A stretch of 47,325 bases of DNA from Candidatus Nomurabacteria bacterium RIFCSPHIGHO2_01_FULL_40_20 (GCA_001786835.1 MFTO01000011.1:4152-51476); one strand, 5' to 3'; shown: positions 15,602-25,068, counted from the stretch's first letter. Numbers and translations: made by a program. The notes: generated by a model from the sequence alone, not told the origin.

Positions 15602-16519
15602 TTATTTTAAGTACTTAGCAATATTTGTCTTGTGCTCCCCGTAGGAGCGAGCATAGTGTATCACTCCACCCCCATCGTGCAAGTAATACAAATATTTTGA
15701 TTCTACCGGACTTATAGACGCCTCAATAGAAGAGAGCCCGGGGTTTGCAATCGGGCGAATTGGCAGTCCACGCTCTTTATAAGTCTCCGGAGCAGAATCT
15801 ACTTGAAGCGCTACCCCGAGTTTTAACCTTTTCCATAAAATTCCGGAAATCATTCCCCTGTCTTCTTCACCACTCGCTTCGCGCTCGATGATAGAGGCCA
15901 TAGTGATGATATCTTTTTCGCTTTGGCCAGACTCTGCAATCGCGCTTTTAAGTGGAGTAATCTTTTCTTCATAATTTTCCTGCAAAGACTCTAGCACGGT
16001 TTCTTCACTTGACTCTGGCAAGAAAAAATAAGTATCGGGGAAAAGATATCCTTCAAGGTCCCCGGATTTTTCTAAAAAAATATTTTTATCAAACAAAGGT
16101 AAACGAATTGAAAATAAATCCGCAATTTGCGCGCGGTCAAAACCTTCCGGGATGGTTATCTTGAGTGATTCCACATTGCGCTTGCCGAGGGCTATGCGTC
16201 GAGCAAGAGTAAAAACTTCCATTGGATGTTCAAAAAAATAATAACCCGCGATTACTTTCTTTTCATCGCCGTAGAGCATCACCAATGTTTCAAACGCCAG
16301 ACGGGATTTGATTAAATGGTTTTCTTTAAAAACTCTCGAGATAGAACGCAAACTGGCGCCTTCTTCAATCCTTTGCATTGTTTCTTTAGGAAAACCCTTC
16401 GGGGGCACAATCATAAAAAAATAAAATAAGAAAAGAAAGATAAAAATAATAAGAAGATAAATATCTCTCCTTGGTTTTTTTGTCTCTAGTTCGTTTGAAA
16501 ATTCTTGATTCTCTTCCAT
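15602..16519 (-). CDS. mltG: Endolytic murein transglycosylase MltG (YceG-like)
   Basis: 305 aa. A short cytoplasmic N-terminus and one transmembrane helix (about 19-40, DIYLLIIFIFLFLFYFFMIV) precede a LysM-like region and the YceG catalytic domain. LEGYLFPDTYFF, the catalytic-Glu motif IITMASIIEREAS, SGILWKRLKLGVALQVD, GLPIRPIANPGLSSIEA and a C-terminal HYARSYGEHKTNIAKYL are all hallmarks. MltG cleaves nascent glycan strands and so sets their length. It lies one base before mnmA and three bases after the DUF8128-like gene, so the three look co-transcribed. Confidence 0.94.
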   Translation of the reverse strand: MEENQEFSNELETKKPRRDIYLLIIFIFLFLFYFFMIVPPKGFPKETMQRIEEGASLRSISRVFKENHLIKSRLAFETLVMLYGDEKKVIAGYYFFEHPMEVFTLARRIALGKRNVESLKITIPEGFDRAQIADLFSIRLPLFDKNIFLEKSGDLEGYLFPDTYFFLPESSEETVLESLQENYEEKITPLKSAIAESGQSEKDIITMASIIEREASGEEDRGMISGILWKRLKLGVALQVDSAPETYKERGLPIRPIANPGLSSIEASISPVESKYLYYLHDGGGVIHYARSYGEHKTNIAKYLK

Positions 16520-16522
16520 GGA

Positions 16523-17848
16523 TTAAATCGGTAAATTCGGAGGCGGAGAAGCTTCTTTGCTCTCGATACGTTCAAGGGTAGGTACTTTCAAAATCTGGCC
16601 CGGGAAGTGCCACAGCGTCGCCAGCTCTTCCACGTTTAAAATAAAAGTATGCGGATGAAAATACGCTTTGATAAAAATATCGAGAGTAATAACTTCGGGA
16701 ATAGGCCAATGCCAACGAGTTTTGGAAAAAATATGATGACGAAGCGGAAGGTGGAAAAATGATCGTTCGCGATATTCGTGAAGCATTCTATTGGCTAAAA
16801 GTAAAACTGTTTTACTTGAAGCTGTAAATATACCGCTATAGGCATCGCCTTGGGTAGAATTATGACGTTCAAAACTGTTTAAATAAGGGTTTGAGTACTG
16901 ACGGAGTATCAAACGAATATTTCTAGAGTTATTAGTCCTATGCCCAACTGGAAATACTTCTTTTTTAGCTACATACATCAACCTGACACCAGTCTCAAAA
17001 CCAAGTTTTAAAGTTTTGTTATTAATCGCGGCAACCACTTCATCCAACCATTTAGGCATACGAACTTCTCTGGAATATGTGCCGGGTCTGTCGGCCTTTT
17101 CACGGGTACTGATATAAGGTTCTGCCAGTTTTTCGAGCACTATGTGTCCTTCTTCCACCCAATCATGCTTCTGCCACCATGTGCCGTGAGTATGATACAT
17201 TTTCTTTGATGGCGTAACGACAATCTGCATCCATGCTTGTTCTCCTTTCCCCAGGGAACCAAAAAACTCAATTACTGGAGAAATGGGGTCTACCTTGAAT
17301 TCTTCTTTAGGGTCTTTGTCTAATCCGTAGTCTACATAGCTCCTGATTGGATAGGCTTCATGTTTTTTTAACTCAAATTCACACCCCCATCCGTTCCATT
17401 CACTCTCGGACGATATTTCATCCACTGCGAGAGTATAATCCTCCACCACTTTTACTTGCGCCTGCGGATACTGCGCATACATCTGGGTTTCAATTAGACT
17501 TTTGATACGTGAAGGCGTGCGAATGTAAAAATGAACCTGCCCTTCAATGGAAGCAATTTCAAGGGAAAACCAAAACCACACCGCACCCTGCCAATATTCC
17601 TCTTTGCCTCCCTTTTTGCTCCAGTGATACAGCGCGTTGGTGAAAAAAAGCTCCATGGCTTTGGGGGAACGCAACACCTCTCTCGGCGGAATTATCTCGA
17701 GCAACACAAATTCAATGCCGGAGATAAAGTCCTGCTGAATATAATGCACCCAAAACCTCCAAGCTATGATGCCTAAGACCACTACCCCCGCGTAAGGGAG
17801 TATTGCCCGTAAGACATCAAAAGCAAGACCGAATAATGCATCAATCAT
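16523..17848 (-). CDS. DUF8128-like membrane protein, probably T4SS-associated
   Basis: 441 aa. One N-terminal transmembrane helix (about 12-33) is followed by a large cytoplasmic alpha/beta region: WQGAVWFWFSLEIASIEGQV, FYIRTPSRIKSLIETQMYAQ, YPQAQVKVVEDY, and a C-terminal VEELATLWHFPGQILKVPTL ending in a proline-rich PPPNLPI. These features match CPR proteins encoded beside VirB4/TraC-like or DUF87 ATPases, now called DUF8128. No ATPase gene is inside the window; the pilin-like cluster at 38601-40767 would fit the same machine. A strong Shine-Dalgarno (AAGGAG) stands just before the ATG, unusual among these genes. Confidence 0.6.
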   Translation of the reverse strand: MIDALFGLAFDVLRAILPYAGVVVLGIIAWRFWVHYIQQDFISGIEFVLLEIIPPREVLRSPKAMELFFTNALYHWSKKGGKEEYWQGAVWFWFSLEIASIEGQVHFYIRTPSRIKSLIETQMYAQYPQAQVKVVEDYTLAVDEISSESEWNGWGCEFELKKHEAYPIRSYVDYGLDKDPKEEFKVDPISPVIEFFGSLGKGEQAWMQIVVTPSKKMYHTHGTWWQKHDWVEEGHIVLEKLAEPYISTREKADRPGTYSREVRMPKWLDEVVAAINNKTLKLGFETGVRLMYVAKKEVFPVGHRTNNSRNIRLILRQYSNPYLNSFERHNSTQGDAYSGIFTASSKTVLLLANRMLHEYRERSFFHLPLRHHIFSKTRWHWPIPEVITLDIFIKAYFHPHTFILNVEELATLWHFPGQILKVPTLERIESKEASPPPNLPI

Positions 17849-17908
17849 TACTCCTTATTTTAATACAATAGAATTAGAAAGTAAAACTTAGCGCAAACTT
17901 TAAAAAAG

Positions 17909-18937
17909 TTAAACTGCGGAGTAAAGTCCGTTTTTATTCTTTTTGAAATATTTCGGATTTGCCAGATTTACCAGTATAGTGTTTTTCTTGAAATAGCGCT
18001 CTTTCATAACTTTCTCCACAACTTTTTCTTTTTCCATTGGTCCCTCTTTTTTTAGAATGTCGCGAATCACATCGCGCGCGATACCGGTTTTGTAACCCCA
18101 TTCTGCGAGCGCGTAGAGTCCACGACCAACAAGCACAAACCGAGGGTCTTTGATGAGTTCGTTGTGAGTGGTAGCGTAATGCGCCTTTCTGCTAAAAGTC
18201 TTGGCTATAGCATCCGTAACTTCTTTGAAGTGCATCGGGGAACCATGGCGACGCATCACTAAATACGCGTAGTCTTTCACCCCGCGTGTGCGCACATTTT
18301 GTGAACTTGATTTTCCCCATTCCCCAAGAGGATTTTTAGAAATCTTTTTGGATATAGAAAGCCACCTTTTGGCAACCTCTTCATTTTTGTATTCTTCGGC
18401 AACATCTTTCATGTGCTCAAAAAATCTTTTGATTAGCTCGGTCTCCGGAATCAAGTCTTCGTCTTTCAAACTCGCATAAAGCTTTTTTAGTGATTCATGC
18501 ACACGCAGAGCCATTTCATCGTCTATACTCCAACGAGTTTTGAAATGCTCATCTTCTTTGTGCTTTTTAAAGTGGTCGCATAGGGTGAGATGAAAATGAA
18601 TATGGTTTTGCATTGCTTTGTCTTTGGAAAAATGATGCAGAAGGTCATGCTCGGAAACAATTCCACCTAGTTCGGAAACCAAATTTTTCAACTCATCAAA
18701 AAAAGCTTGCTCGTTTTTATAAACCGAAGACTTTCTTATCATATTGATAGCCCCCTCTTCTATCTGACGCACTCGCTCGCGAGTTATGCCATACTTCTTA
18801 CCTATCTCCTCTAGAGTTTTTCTCTTTATATCACTAGAAAGACCAAAACGGCTCATGATAACATCGGACGCTCTGTCTCCTAGATGGGAAGTGATTTTTT
18901 TAGTAATTTGTTTCGGTTTAAATGATGTGGTGGGCAT
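17909..18937 (-). CDS. Sigma-70 region 4 / HARE-HTH transcription regulator
   Basis: 342 aa. Residues about 10-75 form a sigma region 4 helix-turn-helix (KTLEEIGKKYGITRERVRQI, then EEGAINMIRK), which in sigma factors reads the -35 box. The C-terminal third (about 225-342) resembles HARE-HTH, the fold of RNA polymerase delta: GSPMHFKEVTDAIAK, RFVLVGRGLYALAEWG, and a second GPMEKEKVVEKVMKE winged unit. No sigma region 2 is present, so it cannot be a complete sigma factor; a polymerase-associated regulator is more likely. Start: the frame is open to 18991, but a consensus promoter has its -10 there, so the ATG at 18937 is chosen. Confidence 0.75.
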   Translation of the reverse strand: MPTTSFKPKQITKKITSHLGDRASDVIMSRFGLSSDIKRKTLEEIGKKYGITRERVRQIEEGAINMIRKSSVYKNEQAFFDELKNLVSELGGIVSEHDLLHHFSKDKAMQNHIHFHLTLCDHFKKHKEDEHFKTRWSIDDEMALRVHESLKKLYASLKDEDLIPETELIKRFFEHMKDVAEEYKNEEVAKRWLSISKKISKNPLGEWGKSSSQNVRTRGVKDYAYLVMRRHGSPMHFKEVTDAIAKTFSRKAHYATTHNELIKDPRFVLVGRGLYALAEWGYKTGIARDVIRDILKKEGPMEKEKVVEKVMKERYFKKNTILVNLANPKYFKKNKNGLYSAV

Positions 18938-18982
18938 AAATTTATATAAGGGTCTGCAATGTTTTATTTCGTATACTTTGTT

Positions 18983-19010
18983 ATTATACACAAAGTTGAC
19001 TTAGTGTCAA
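18983..19010 (-). promoter_or_regulatory. Strong sigma-70 type promoter of the sigma4/HARE gene
   Basis: On the minus strand TTGACA (19005-19010) and TATAAT (18983-18988), both perfect consensus, are 16 bases apart. The predicted start leaves a leader of about 40 bases before the ATG at 18937. Confidence 0.85.
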
Positions 19011-19023
19011 ATGTATTATAAAC

Positions 19024-20847
19024 CTATTTCCCGCGCTCCGCTTTTACCCTACCCAACTCTGTAAGGTATTTCTTGCGAAGACGCACAGAATTTGGGGTAA
19101 TCTCTAGATACTCATCAGAGCTCATTACTTCGAGTCCCCGTTCTATGTTCAAAATAAAGGCTGGTTTGAGATAAATTGCCTCGTCCGTCCCTGAAGCGCG
19201 CATATTGGTGAGTTGTTTGCCTTTGGAAGGATTGACCGTAAGATCGTCCCCTTTCAAGACGTTCCCAATGACCATCCCTTCGTAAACTTCCGCGCCGTGT
19301 TCTATATAAAGAAGTCCGCGGTCTTGGAGATTGGCCAGAGCAAAAGCCACTGCTTTGCCGGAAATCATGGAAATCATAGAGCCATATTCACGTTTTTTGA
19401 TTTCGCCTGAATATTCTCTAAACCCGCTAACTCGGGAGGACATAATGCCTTCGCCCTTGGTATCAATAATAAACTCTCCGCGATATCCCAGCAGTCCGCG
19501 GGTTGGAATATCAAAAATAATTCTAGCTATACCGTTCTTTTCCCGCATATCTTTCATCAATCCCCGACGTTTGCCGATTTTTTCTATCACTCCGCCGGAA
19601 TATTCCATCGGCACGTCTATCACCAGCTCTTCATAAGGTTCTTTTTTTATTCCGTTTTCTTCTTTTAAAATAACTTCCGGCTCGGAAACCTGCATCTCGT
19701 ATCCTTCTCGGCGCATATTCTCTAATAGTATCGCTATATGAAGCTCACCCCGTCCGTAAATTTTGAAAAAAAATGGGCCAGTTTGATTACCTTGGTCGGG
19801 GGAAAAGTCAACTCGGAGCCCCACATTGATTTCCAACTCTTTTTCCAAGCGTTCTTTGAGTTGGCGAGATGTTACAAATTTTCCCTCACGTCCCGCAAAA
19901 GGAGAATCGTTCACTAAAAAATTTAAAGAAAGTGTGGGTTCGTCAATGGCGATATGAGGCAGTGCCTCCACGGACTCATTTTCACAAATAGTTTCTCCTA
20001 TGAATATGTCCGGAATGCCGGCTATCATCACAATATCACCCGAAGTCGCCTCGGCGACGTCTTTCCTTGCTATCCCCTCAAAACTGAAGAGTTTTGTTAT
20101 TTTACCGACCCGAGTGCCATTTTCTCCTGCCTGCGCAGGCAGGCCTTTTACAAAAGTTAGGCTACCGGATTTTATTCTTCCGGAATAAATACGCACAATC
20201 GCGAGCCTGCCTAAAAAATTATCATATGCTAAATTAAAAACCTGCGCCGACATTGGCTCATCTTCGCGGGTAGAAGCGACAGGCACTTTCTCTAAAATTA
20301 AATCAAGAAGCGGAGAAAGATCTTCCGATTTGTCTCCAAGATTTTTGAACGCTTTCCCCTCGCGCCCAATAGCGTAAATAGTATCAAAACTTGCTTGGCT
20401 TTCATTTGCTCCAAGCTCAAAAAAAAGTTCTAAAACTTCTTCGTGCACTCGGTGAGCATCAGCTGCTGGCTTATCTATCTTATTGATAACCACGATTGGC
20501 TTGAGTCCAAGCTCAAGAGATTTTTTCAACACAAACCGAGTTTGAGGCATAGGACCCTCAACGGCATCCACGAGTAAAAGCACCGAATCAATCGCGCGGA
20601 GCACTCGCTCTACTTCGCTTCCGAAATCCGCATGACCGGGAGTATCCACAATGTTTATTTTTGTACCCTTATAGGTAATAGAAGTATTTTTGGAGTAAAT
20701 AGTAATACCGCGTTCTTTTTCTAAGTCGTTTGAATCCATAGACACACCCTCATCCAAAAGGCCTCCGTTTTGTTTCATCAAGGCGTCAGTGAGAGTGGTC
20801 TTGCCATGATCCACGTGTGCAATTATCGCTATGTTTCTGATTTCCAT
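19024..20847 (-). CDS. typA: Ribosome-associated GTPase TypA/BipA
   Basis: 607 aa, the usual size. The N-terminal G domain has AHVDHGKTTLTDALM (P-loop), the RGITI switch, DTPGHADFG and NKIDKP. It is followed by domain II, the EF-G-like domains III and V (GRGELHIAILLENMRREGYE), and the BipA-specific C-terminal domain (ANLQDRGLLYIEHGAEVYEGM). BipA assists 50S assembly and stress growth. In domain II, KGLPAQAGENG is encoded over an 18-bp palindrome (20126-20143) and looks like a small insertion. The gene is separated from the following sigma4/HARE gene by its own promoter. Confidence 0.97.
   Translation of the reverse strand: MEIRNIAIIAHVDHGKTTLTDALMKQNGGLLDEGVSMDSNDLEKERGITIYSKNTSITYKGTKINIVDTPGHADFGSEVERVLRAIDSVLLLVDAVEGPMPQTRFVLKKSLELGLKPIVVINKIDKPAADAHRVHEEVLELFFELGANESQASFDTIYAIGREGKAFKNLGDKSEDLSPLLDLILEKVPVASTREDEPMSAQVFNLAYDNFLGRLAIVRIYSGRIKSGSLTFVKGLPAQAGENGTRVGKITKLFSFEGIARKDVAEATSGDIVMIAGIPDIFIGETICENESVEALPHIAIDEPTLSLNFLVNDSPFAGREGKFVTSRQLKERLEKELEINVGLRVDFSPDQGNQTGPFFFKIYGRGELHIAILLENMRREGYEMQVSEPEVILKEENGIKKEPYEELVIDVPMEYSGGVIEKIGKRRGLMKDMREKNGIARIIFDIPTRGLLGYRGEFIIDTKGEGIMSSRVSGFREYSGEIKKREYGSMISMISGKAVAFALANLQDRGLLYIEHGAEVYEGMVIGNVLKGDDLTVNPSKGKQLTNMRASGTDEAIYLKPAFILNIERGLEVMSSDEYLEITPNSVRLRKKYLTELGRVKAERGK
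20126..20143. repeat. 18-bp GC-rich palindrome inside typA
   Basis: CCTGCCTGCGCAGGCAGG is a perfect palindrome in an AT-rich genome. The adjoining 16 bases TTTTCTCCTGCCTGCG also occur in the rpoA linker at 6863-6878. It encodes LPAQAG in TypA and PQAG in RpoA, both in loop or linker regions. Confidence 0.7.
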
Positions 20848-20873
20848 ACTTGTGCGCCTTTGGCGTAAAATAA

Positions 20874-20889
20874 AAACCCGTGCGGGTTT
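20874..20889. other. Hairpin between divergent typA and udg
   Basis: AAACCCGTGCGGGTTT is a short stem-loop in the 95-base space between the divergent start codons. It lacks a T-run in either useful direction, so it may be a leader hairpin or an operator rather than a terminator. Confidence 0.5.
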
Positions 20890-20927
20890 CTATAAGAATA
20901 ACACGAAAAAAATTATAAGGCAAATTG

Positions 20928-20936
20928 TGATATGAT
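20928..20936 (+). promoter_or_regulatory. Extended -10 promoter of udg, leaderless type
   Basis: TGATATGAT is an extended -10; the hexamer TATGAT (20931-20936) ends exactly six bases before the ATG at 20943. No good -35. Confidence 0.55.
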
Positions 20937-20942
20937 AAAGGG

Positions 20943-21542
20943 ATGGAAAAAGCGGAAAAATTAAAAGAACTTCATGAAAAATGGCAGAAAGAATGTAAAT
21001 GCGCTCTTAAAGACACAGGTGTGCGAGCCGTTTTTGGTGATGGCAACCCAGAGTCAGAGATTATATTTATCGGAGAGGCGCCGGGCAAAAAAGAAGATGA
21101 ACTCGGTATTCCCTTCGTGGGCTCGGCTGGAAAATTTTTGAACGAAATGCTTGAAAATATAGGGGTGGAGCGCAAAGATATCTATATCACCAACATTGTA
21201 AAATATCGTCCGCCCGGCAATCGCGACCCAGAACCTGAGGAAAAGTCTGACTGTCGAGAGTGGCTGATAGAGGAGATAAATTTTATCAATCCAAAGCTAC
21301 TAATATTTCTAGGCCGACATAGTATGAACGATTTTTTCCCGCTTGAAAAAATTTCAAACGTGCACGGCAAACTCTTAAAAAAGAAATTCAAAAACATTTC
21401 CTGCGAGTATTTTCTACCTCTGTATCACCCCGCCTCCGCCCTCTATGACGGCTCTATGCGCGAAGTCCTGATGACCGACTTCCAAAAGATTCCAAAAGTG
21501 CTGGAGAAAATAGATACGGGAATAACAACTTACGTCAAATAA
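20943..21542 (+). CDS. Family 4-like uracil-DNA glycosylase with altered cluster ligands
   Basis: 199 aa. Family 4 UDGs remove uracil from DNA and carry a 4Fe-4S cluster. Motif A (IFIGEAPGKKEDELGIPFVG, residues about 40-59) and motif B (YHPASALY) are intact, and IYITNIVK and LLIFLGRHSM fit the fold. The cluster ligands are odd: the expected CxxC near the N-terminus is CxC (18 and 20), the cysteine expected after IVK is Tyr (IVKYRPP), and only the fourth (SDCREWL) is in its normal place. The cluster may be lost or use another ligand such as the Cys in NISCEYF. Probably leaderless; divergent from typA. Confidence 0.85.
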   Translation: MEKAEKLKELHEKWQKECKCALKDTGVRAVFGDGNPESEIIFIGEAPGKKEDELGIPFVGSAGKFLNEMLENIGVERKDIYITNIVKYRPPGNRDPEPEEKSDCREWLIEEINFINPKLLIFLGRHSMNDFFPLEKISNVHGKLLKKKFKNISCEYFLPLYHPASALYDGSMREVLMTDFQKIPKVLEKIDTGITTYVK

Positions 21543-21566
21543 AAAAATTCTTTACTTTTCATAATA

Positions 21567-21598
21567 TTTACTATTATGACGGCCGTCAAGATAGTAAA
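21567..21598. terminator. Hairpin between convergent udg and tRNA-Tyr
   Basis: TTTACTAT ... ATAGTAAA pair around the palindrome TGACGGCCGTCA (21577-21588), whose 12 bases also occur at 2259-2270. It lies after the udg stop and beyond the 3' end of the minus-strand tRNA-Tyr. A weak bidirectional terminator is likely, but T-runs are poor. Confidence 0.45.
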
Positions 21599-21630
21599 CT
21601 TACATTCTCTTACTACGAAAAACAAAATGC

Positions 21631-21717
21631 TGGTGCGCCGGGGTGGATTCGAACCACCGTAGCCCTAAGGGCGACAGATTTACAGTCTGTTGTATTTGAC
21701 CACTCTACCACCGACGC
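21631..21717 (-). tRNA. tRNA-Tyr(GUA)
   Basis: Type II tRNA on the minus strand. Acceptor arms GCGTCGG and CCGGCGC pair over seven positions with one G-U; anticodon arm CAGACTGTAAATCTG shows GTA; a long variable arm and the T-arm GGTGGTTCGAATCCACC are present; the CCA end is encoded. 87 bases including CCA. Confidence 0.95.
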
Positions 21718-21776
21718 ATCAAAAAAGAACAACTATAAAATAGCACGAAAAAAACCTTTTTGCATCTTTTTTATAT

Positions 21777-24467
21777 CTATACCTTGGATTTAGGCTGCAC
21801 GCGGATAGAGCTTTTTACTTTGTTATTTTTCTTTTCAATCACCAATTCTTCCCCTTTCATGGAAACCAAGACAGTGTCGCCTTTTTTAACGCCGTTAGAT
21901 ATTATGTATGTCGCCACTGGATTTAGTATTTTAGTTTGAATCAAGCGGTTGAGCGGTCGCGCGCCAAAATGCGGATCATACCCGGCGCGTCCGAGATAAG
22001 TGAGAGCCGAGTCTGATACTTCCAAACTGATACCTTTGGCAATCAACCTGTCCTTTACCACTCCCACGCGAATATTTACTATTTCCTTTATCGCCTCGGA
22101 CGAGAGAATATCAAAAACAATTATTTCATCCAAGCGATTGATAAACTCCGGTCGAAAATGATCCTTCAACGCTTCCAGTACTTTATCTTTCATCTGATTG
22201 TAATCCTGTAGTGCATTATTATTGGAAAATCCGATAGCTTCCATTTTATCAATAAATTGCGAACCAATGTTAGAGGTAAGAATAATGATAGTATTTTTGA
22301 AGTTCACCACCCGCCCTTTGCCGTCAGTGAGTCGTCCTTCGTCGATAACTTGCAGAAGCATATTGAAGACTTCTGGATGCGCTTTTTCAATCTCGTCAAA
22401 GAGAACCACGGCATACGGGCGATGCCGGACCGCTTCGGTCAATTGCCCCGCTTCGTCATAGCCCACATAGCCCGGAGGCGAACCGATCAATTTCGACATG
22501 CTGTGACGCTCCATGTATTCCGACATATCCACGCGAATCACCGCACGTTCGTCATTGAACATAAATTGCCCGAGCGCCTTGGTGAGTTCGGTTTTGCCCA
22601 CGCCAGTAGGACCGAGGAATATAAACGAACCAATCGGACGATTTGGATCACCGATGCCGGCGCGGGAACGACGAATCACATCCGCAACCCTCTTTATCGC
22701 TTCATTTTGTCCTATCACTCGTTTCTTTAATTCTTCTTCCATTTTTTCTAGTTTCTCGCGTTCTTCTTCCAGCATCTTGGTAAGCGGTATGCCGGTCCAG
22801 CGCGAAACAACTTCGGCAATATCTTCCGCGGTGATTTCTTCTTTTAAGATTCTCCTTGATTTTTGAAGTTTTTTAAGTCTGATTAATTTCATCTCAAGTT
22901 CTTTTTTGAGAGCAGGAATTTTGCCATAGCGGATCTCGGCTGCGCGAGCCAAGTCCGCGCGCATCTCTGCGTTTTCCGCTTCGATGCGCATGATTTCCAG
23001 CTCTTTTTTGATAGAACGAATTTCTGTCACTGTGGAGCGTTCATTTTGCCATTTAAGTTCAAGTTCTTTGGTTTTTTCATGTAAATTGGCTATTTCTTTG
23101 TCTATCTCCTTGATTCTCTGCTTGATTTCTTTTTCTTTTTGTTTATCACCGCTCGAATCTGCCACTTCTTTTTTGAGCGCTTCTTTTTCAATTTCAAGTC
23201 GCATGATTTTCCTGTGCGCCTCTTCCAAGACCGGTGGCTTGTTTTCAAGTGAAATTTTCAAAGACGAAGAAGCCTCATCTATCAAGTCCACTGCCTTGTC
23301 CGGCAAAAATCTATTCGTGATATAGCGCGCGGAGAGATTGACTGCGGAAACAATAGCATCGTCCGTGATGCGCACCCCGTGAAAAAGTTCGTATTTTTCT
23401 TTAAGTCCTCGCAGTATCGCAATCGCATCTTCAAGTGATGGCTCTTCCACGTACACCGGCTGAAAACGACGCGCCAGCGCCGGGTCTTTTTCGATATGTT
23501 TTTGATATTCGCGGAGCGTGGTCGCGCCGATTGCTTTAAGTTCCCCACGCGAGAGCGCCGGCTTTAGCATATTGGACGCATCCATGGTGCCTTCCGCTCC
23601 TCCGGCGCCGACAATAGTATGAATCTCATCAATAAAGAGAATTACTTTTCCCTCCGCTTTTTCCACTTCTTTCATGATTCCTTTCAAGCGCTCTTCAAAT
23701 TCTCCTCGATATTTCGTGCCAGCAATAAGCGAGCCCAAGTCAAGCGAAACGAGCTCCTTGTCCTTGAGCGACTCCGGAACATTATTTTTGGCAATTCGTA
23801 GCGCCAGCCCTTCTACTACGGCAGTCTTGCCCACACCCGCCTCGCCTATCAATATCGGATTATTCTTTGTCCGGCGAGAGAGCACCTGCATAATGCGCAT
23901 AATTTCATTATCTCGTCCGATGACAGGGTCTAGTTTGTCTTCGCGCGCGAGTTTGGTAAGATTGCGCGTGTATTTCAAAAGCTGACGAAACTTTTTTGGT
24001 TCCGACACATCGGTAATATTTTGATTGCGAAGCTCTTCCAGCACCTTCATGATAGCGTCTTTACCTATCCTAAATCTCGCCAAATTTTCATGCGCCTCGC
24101 CCGGAACATCCAGTATCGCCATAAACAAATGCTCAGTAGAAACAAAATCGTCTTTCATAGTCTCTGCGAGTTTGACCGAGCGGTCTATCACTTGCGCCAA
24201 ATCCGGATTGAGATAAATCTGATACGACGGTGAAAGTGTGTTTTGCGTTTCGGGAAGCTCAATCGCTTCGAGTACTGAATCAGTAAGTAGCATCGTGTCA
24301 ACTTCTAATTTATCTAAAATCGAATTCACCATGCTCTCTTCTTGTAAAAGAAGCGCGGCGAGTAGATGCATGGAGGAAACGTGGTTTACTCCGCGCTCAA
24401 TAGCGAGCTCGTGCGCTTTCTTGATGGCATCTTTGGCTTTAATTGTGAATCTGTTTAATGGTGGCAT
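21777..24467 (-). CDS. clpB: ClpB disaggregase (Hsp100)
   Basis: 896 aa from the ATG at 24467. Domain order: N-domain ([20 protein letters not shown], residues 4-23), first AAA+ with Walker [10 protein letters not shown], Walker [11 protein letters not shown], the coiled-coil middle domain ([14 protein letters not shown] is a ClpB signature), and second AAA+ with [31 protein letters not shown] and the [10 protein letters not shown] sensor 2. The long middle domain and absence of a ClpP-binding IGF/L loop favour ClpB over ClpC. It rescues aggregates with DnaK; grpE is at 4675-5304. A longer reading frame to 24608 is rejected: its N-terminus (LHLHLHLHP) is the shadow of a repeat. Confidence 0.95.
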   Translation of the reverse strand: MPPLNRFTIKAKDAIKKAHELAIERGVNHVSSMHLLAALLLQEESMVNSILDKLEVDTMLLTDSVLEAIELPETQNTLSPSYQIYLNPDLAQVIDRSVKLAETMKDDFVSTEHLFMAILDVPGEAHENLARFRIGKDAIMKVLEELRNQNITDVSEPKKFRQLLKYTRNLTKLAREDKLDPVIGRDNEIMRIMQVLSRRTKNNPILIGEAGVGKTAVVEGLALRIAKNNVPESLKDKELVSLDLGSLIAGTKYRGEFEERLKGIMKEVEKAEGKVILFIDEIHTIVGAGGAEGTMDASNMLKPALSRGELKAIGATTLREYQKHIEKDPALARRFQPVYVEEPSLEDAIAILRGLKEKYELFHGVRITDDAIVSAVNLSARYITNRFLPDKAVDLIDEASSSLKISLENKPPVLEEAHRKIMRLEIEKEALKKEVADSSGDKQKEKEIKQRIKEIDKEIANLHEKTKELELKWQNERSTVTEIRSIKKELEIMRIEAENAEMRADLARAAEIRYGKIPALKKELEMKLIRLKKLQKSRRILKEEITAEDIAEVVSRWTGIPLTKMLEEEREKLEKMEEELKKRVIGQNEAIKRVADVIRRSRAGIGDPNRPIGSFIFLGPTGVGKTELTKALGQFMFNDERAVIRVDMSEYMERHSMSKLIGSPPGYVGYDEAGQLTEAVRHRPYAVVLFDEIEKAHPEVFNMLLQVIDEGRLTDGKGRVVNFKNTIIILTSNIGSQFIDKMEAIGFSNNNALQDYNQMKDKVLEALKDHFRPEFINRLDEIIVFDILSSEAIKEIVNIRVGVVKDRLIAKGISLEVSDSALTYLGRAGYDPHFGARPLNRLIQTKILNPVATYIISNGVKKGDTVLVSMKGEELVIEKKNNKVKSSIRVQPKSKV

Positions 24468-24504
24468 AATAGTTAGGTTATAGGTTCTAGTGTCTAGTAA
24501 TAAA

Positions 24505-25068
24505 TTATGGGTTGGGTGGAGGTGGAGGTGGAGGTGGAGAAGTGTCGGTATCTGTATTTGGGTCCGGGTTCGGCGGAGGAATAGTTTCGGGCTTGGCCAA
24601 TTCAACAATAGTAAAATCTTTTTCTTTTTCCACTGTTATCTTGGAAACTTTCTGTTCGCCTAAAATACTTTTTACAACATATACTTCCCCTTCTTTCGGT
24701 TCTTCAATTACGGAGGCTATGACGACTTTGTTATCACCTAAAAATAATCCGGTCCCTAAAATTTTATCTTCGCTCCCGTCGGCATTTGCTCCTTTCAAAA
24801 ATAAAGTGACCACGAGCGGTTTTATGGCTTTCAAATCTTCCAACAACTTTTTCTGTTCAGCGGATAATTCTTGAGTCTTGATAATTGTCTCTCCGGGCAC
24901 AATTTTCTCCACTGTCTCTCGCACTATCTGGGTCACCGGAATGGTGACAGACTCGGGGGCTTGTTCCATCAAAGTCACCGTGGTTATGCCGGTGGCAATA
25001 GAAATAACGAAAGAAAGCAGTATCGCCAAAAGTATCAGCTGTGATTTGTTTAAATCCTTTAGGTCCAT
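24505..25068 (-). CDS. Membrane protein with degenerate trypsin-like segment and poly-Pro tail
   Basis: 187 aa. The N-terminus is cytoplasmic ([10 protein letters not shown]), with one transmembrane helix (about 11-33). The extracytoplasmic part contains [20 protein letters not shown], reminiscent of the GTG-F/L strand of HtrA proteases, but no catalytic His-Asp-Ser triad is visible. The tail is Pro-rich (residues 162-187, eight consecutive prolines), encoded by (GGTGGA)n on the plus strand, so its length may vary by slippage and translation likely needs EF-P. The start codon is the terminal ATG of the leader element at 25066-25152. A CPR hypothetical; the role is unknown. It lies 37 bases before clpB. 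Confidence 0.75.
   Translation of the reverse strand: MDLKDLNKSQLILLAILLSFVISIATGITTVTLMEQAPESVTIPVTQIVRETVEKIVPGETIIKTQELSAEQKKLLEDLKAIKPLVVTLFLKGANADGSEDKILGTGLFLGDNKVVIASVIEEPKEGEVYVVKSILGEQKVSKITVEKEKDFTIVELAKPETIPPPNPDPNTDTDTSPPPPPPPPNP

Noticed and set aside
18938-18991. Upstream extension of the sigma4/HARE gene
   Set aside because: The extra codons lie over a consensus -10 box, so they cannot be in the transcript of that promoter.
24514-24540. CRISPR-like array
   Set aside because: A six-base tandem repeat without spacers; no cas gene in the window.
24468-24608. 47-residue N-terminal extension of ClpB
   Set aside because: It encodes His/Leu-rich low complexity from the antisense of the proline repeat and has no match in ClpB; the N-domain starts right after the ATG at 24467.
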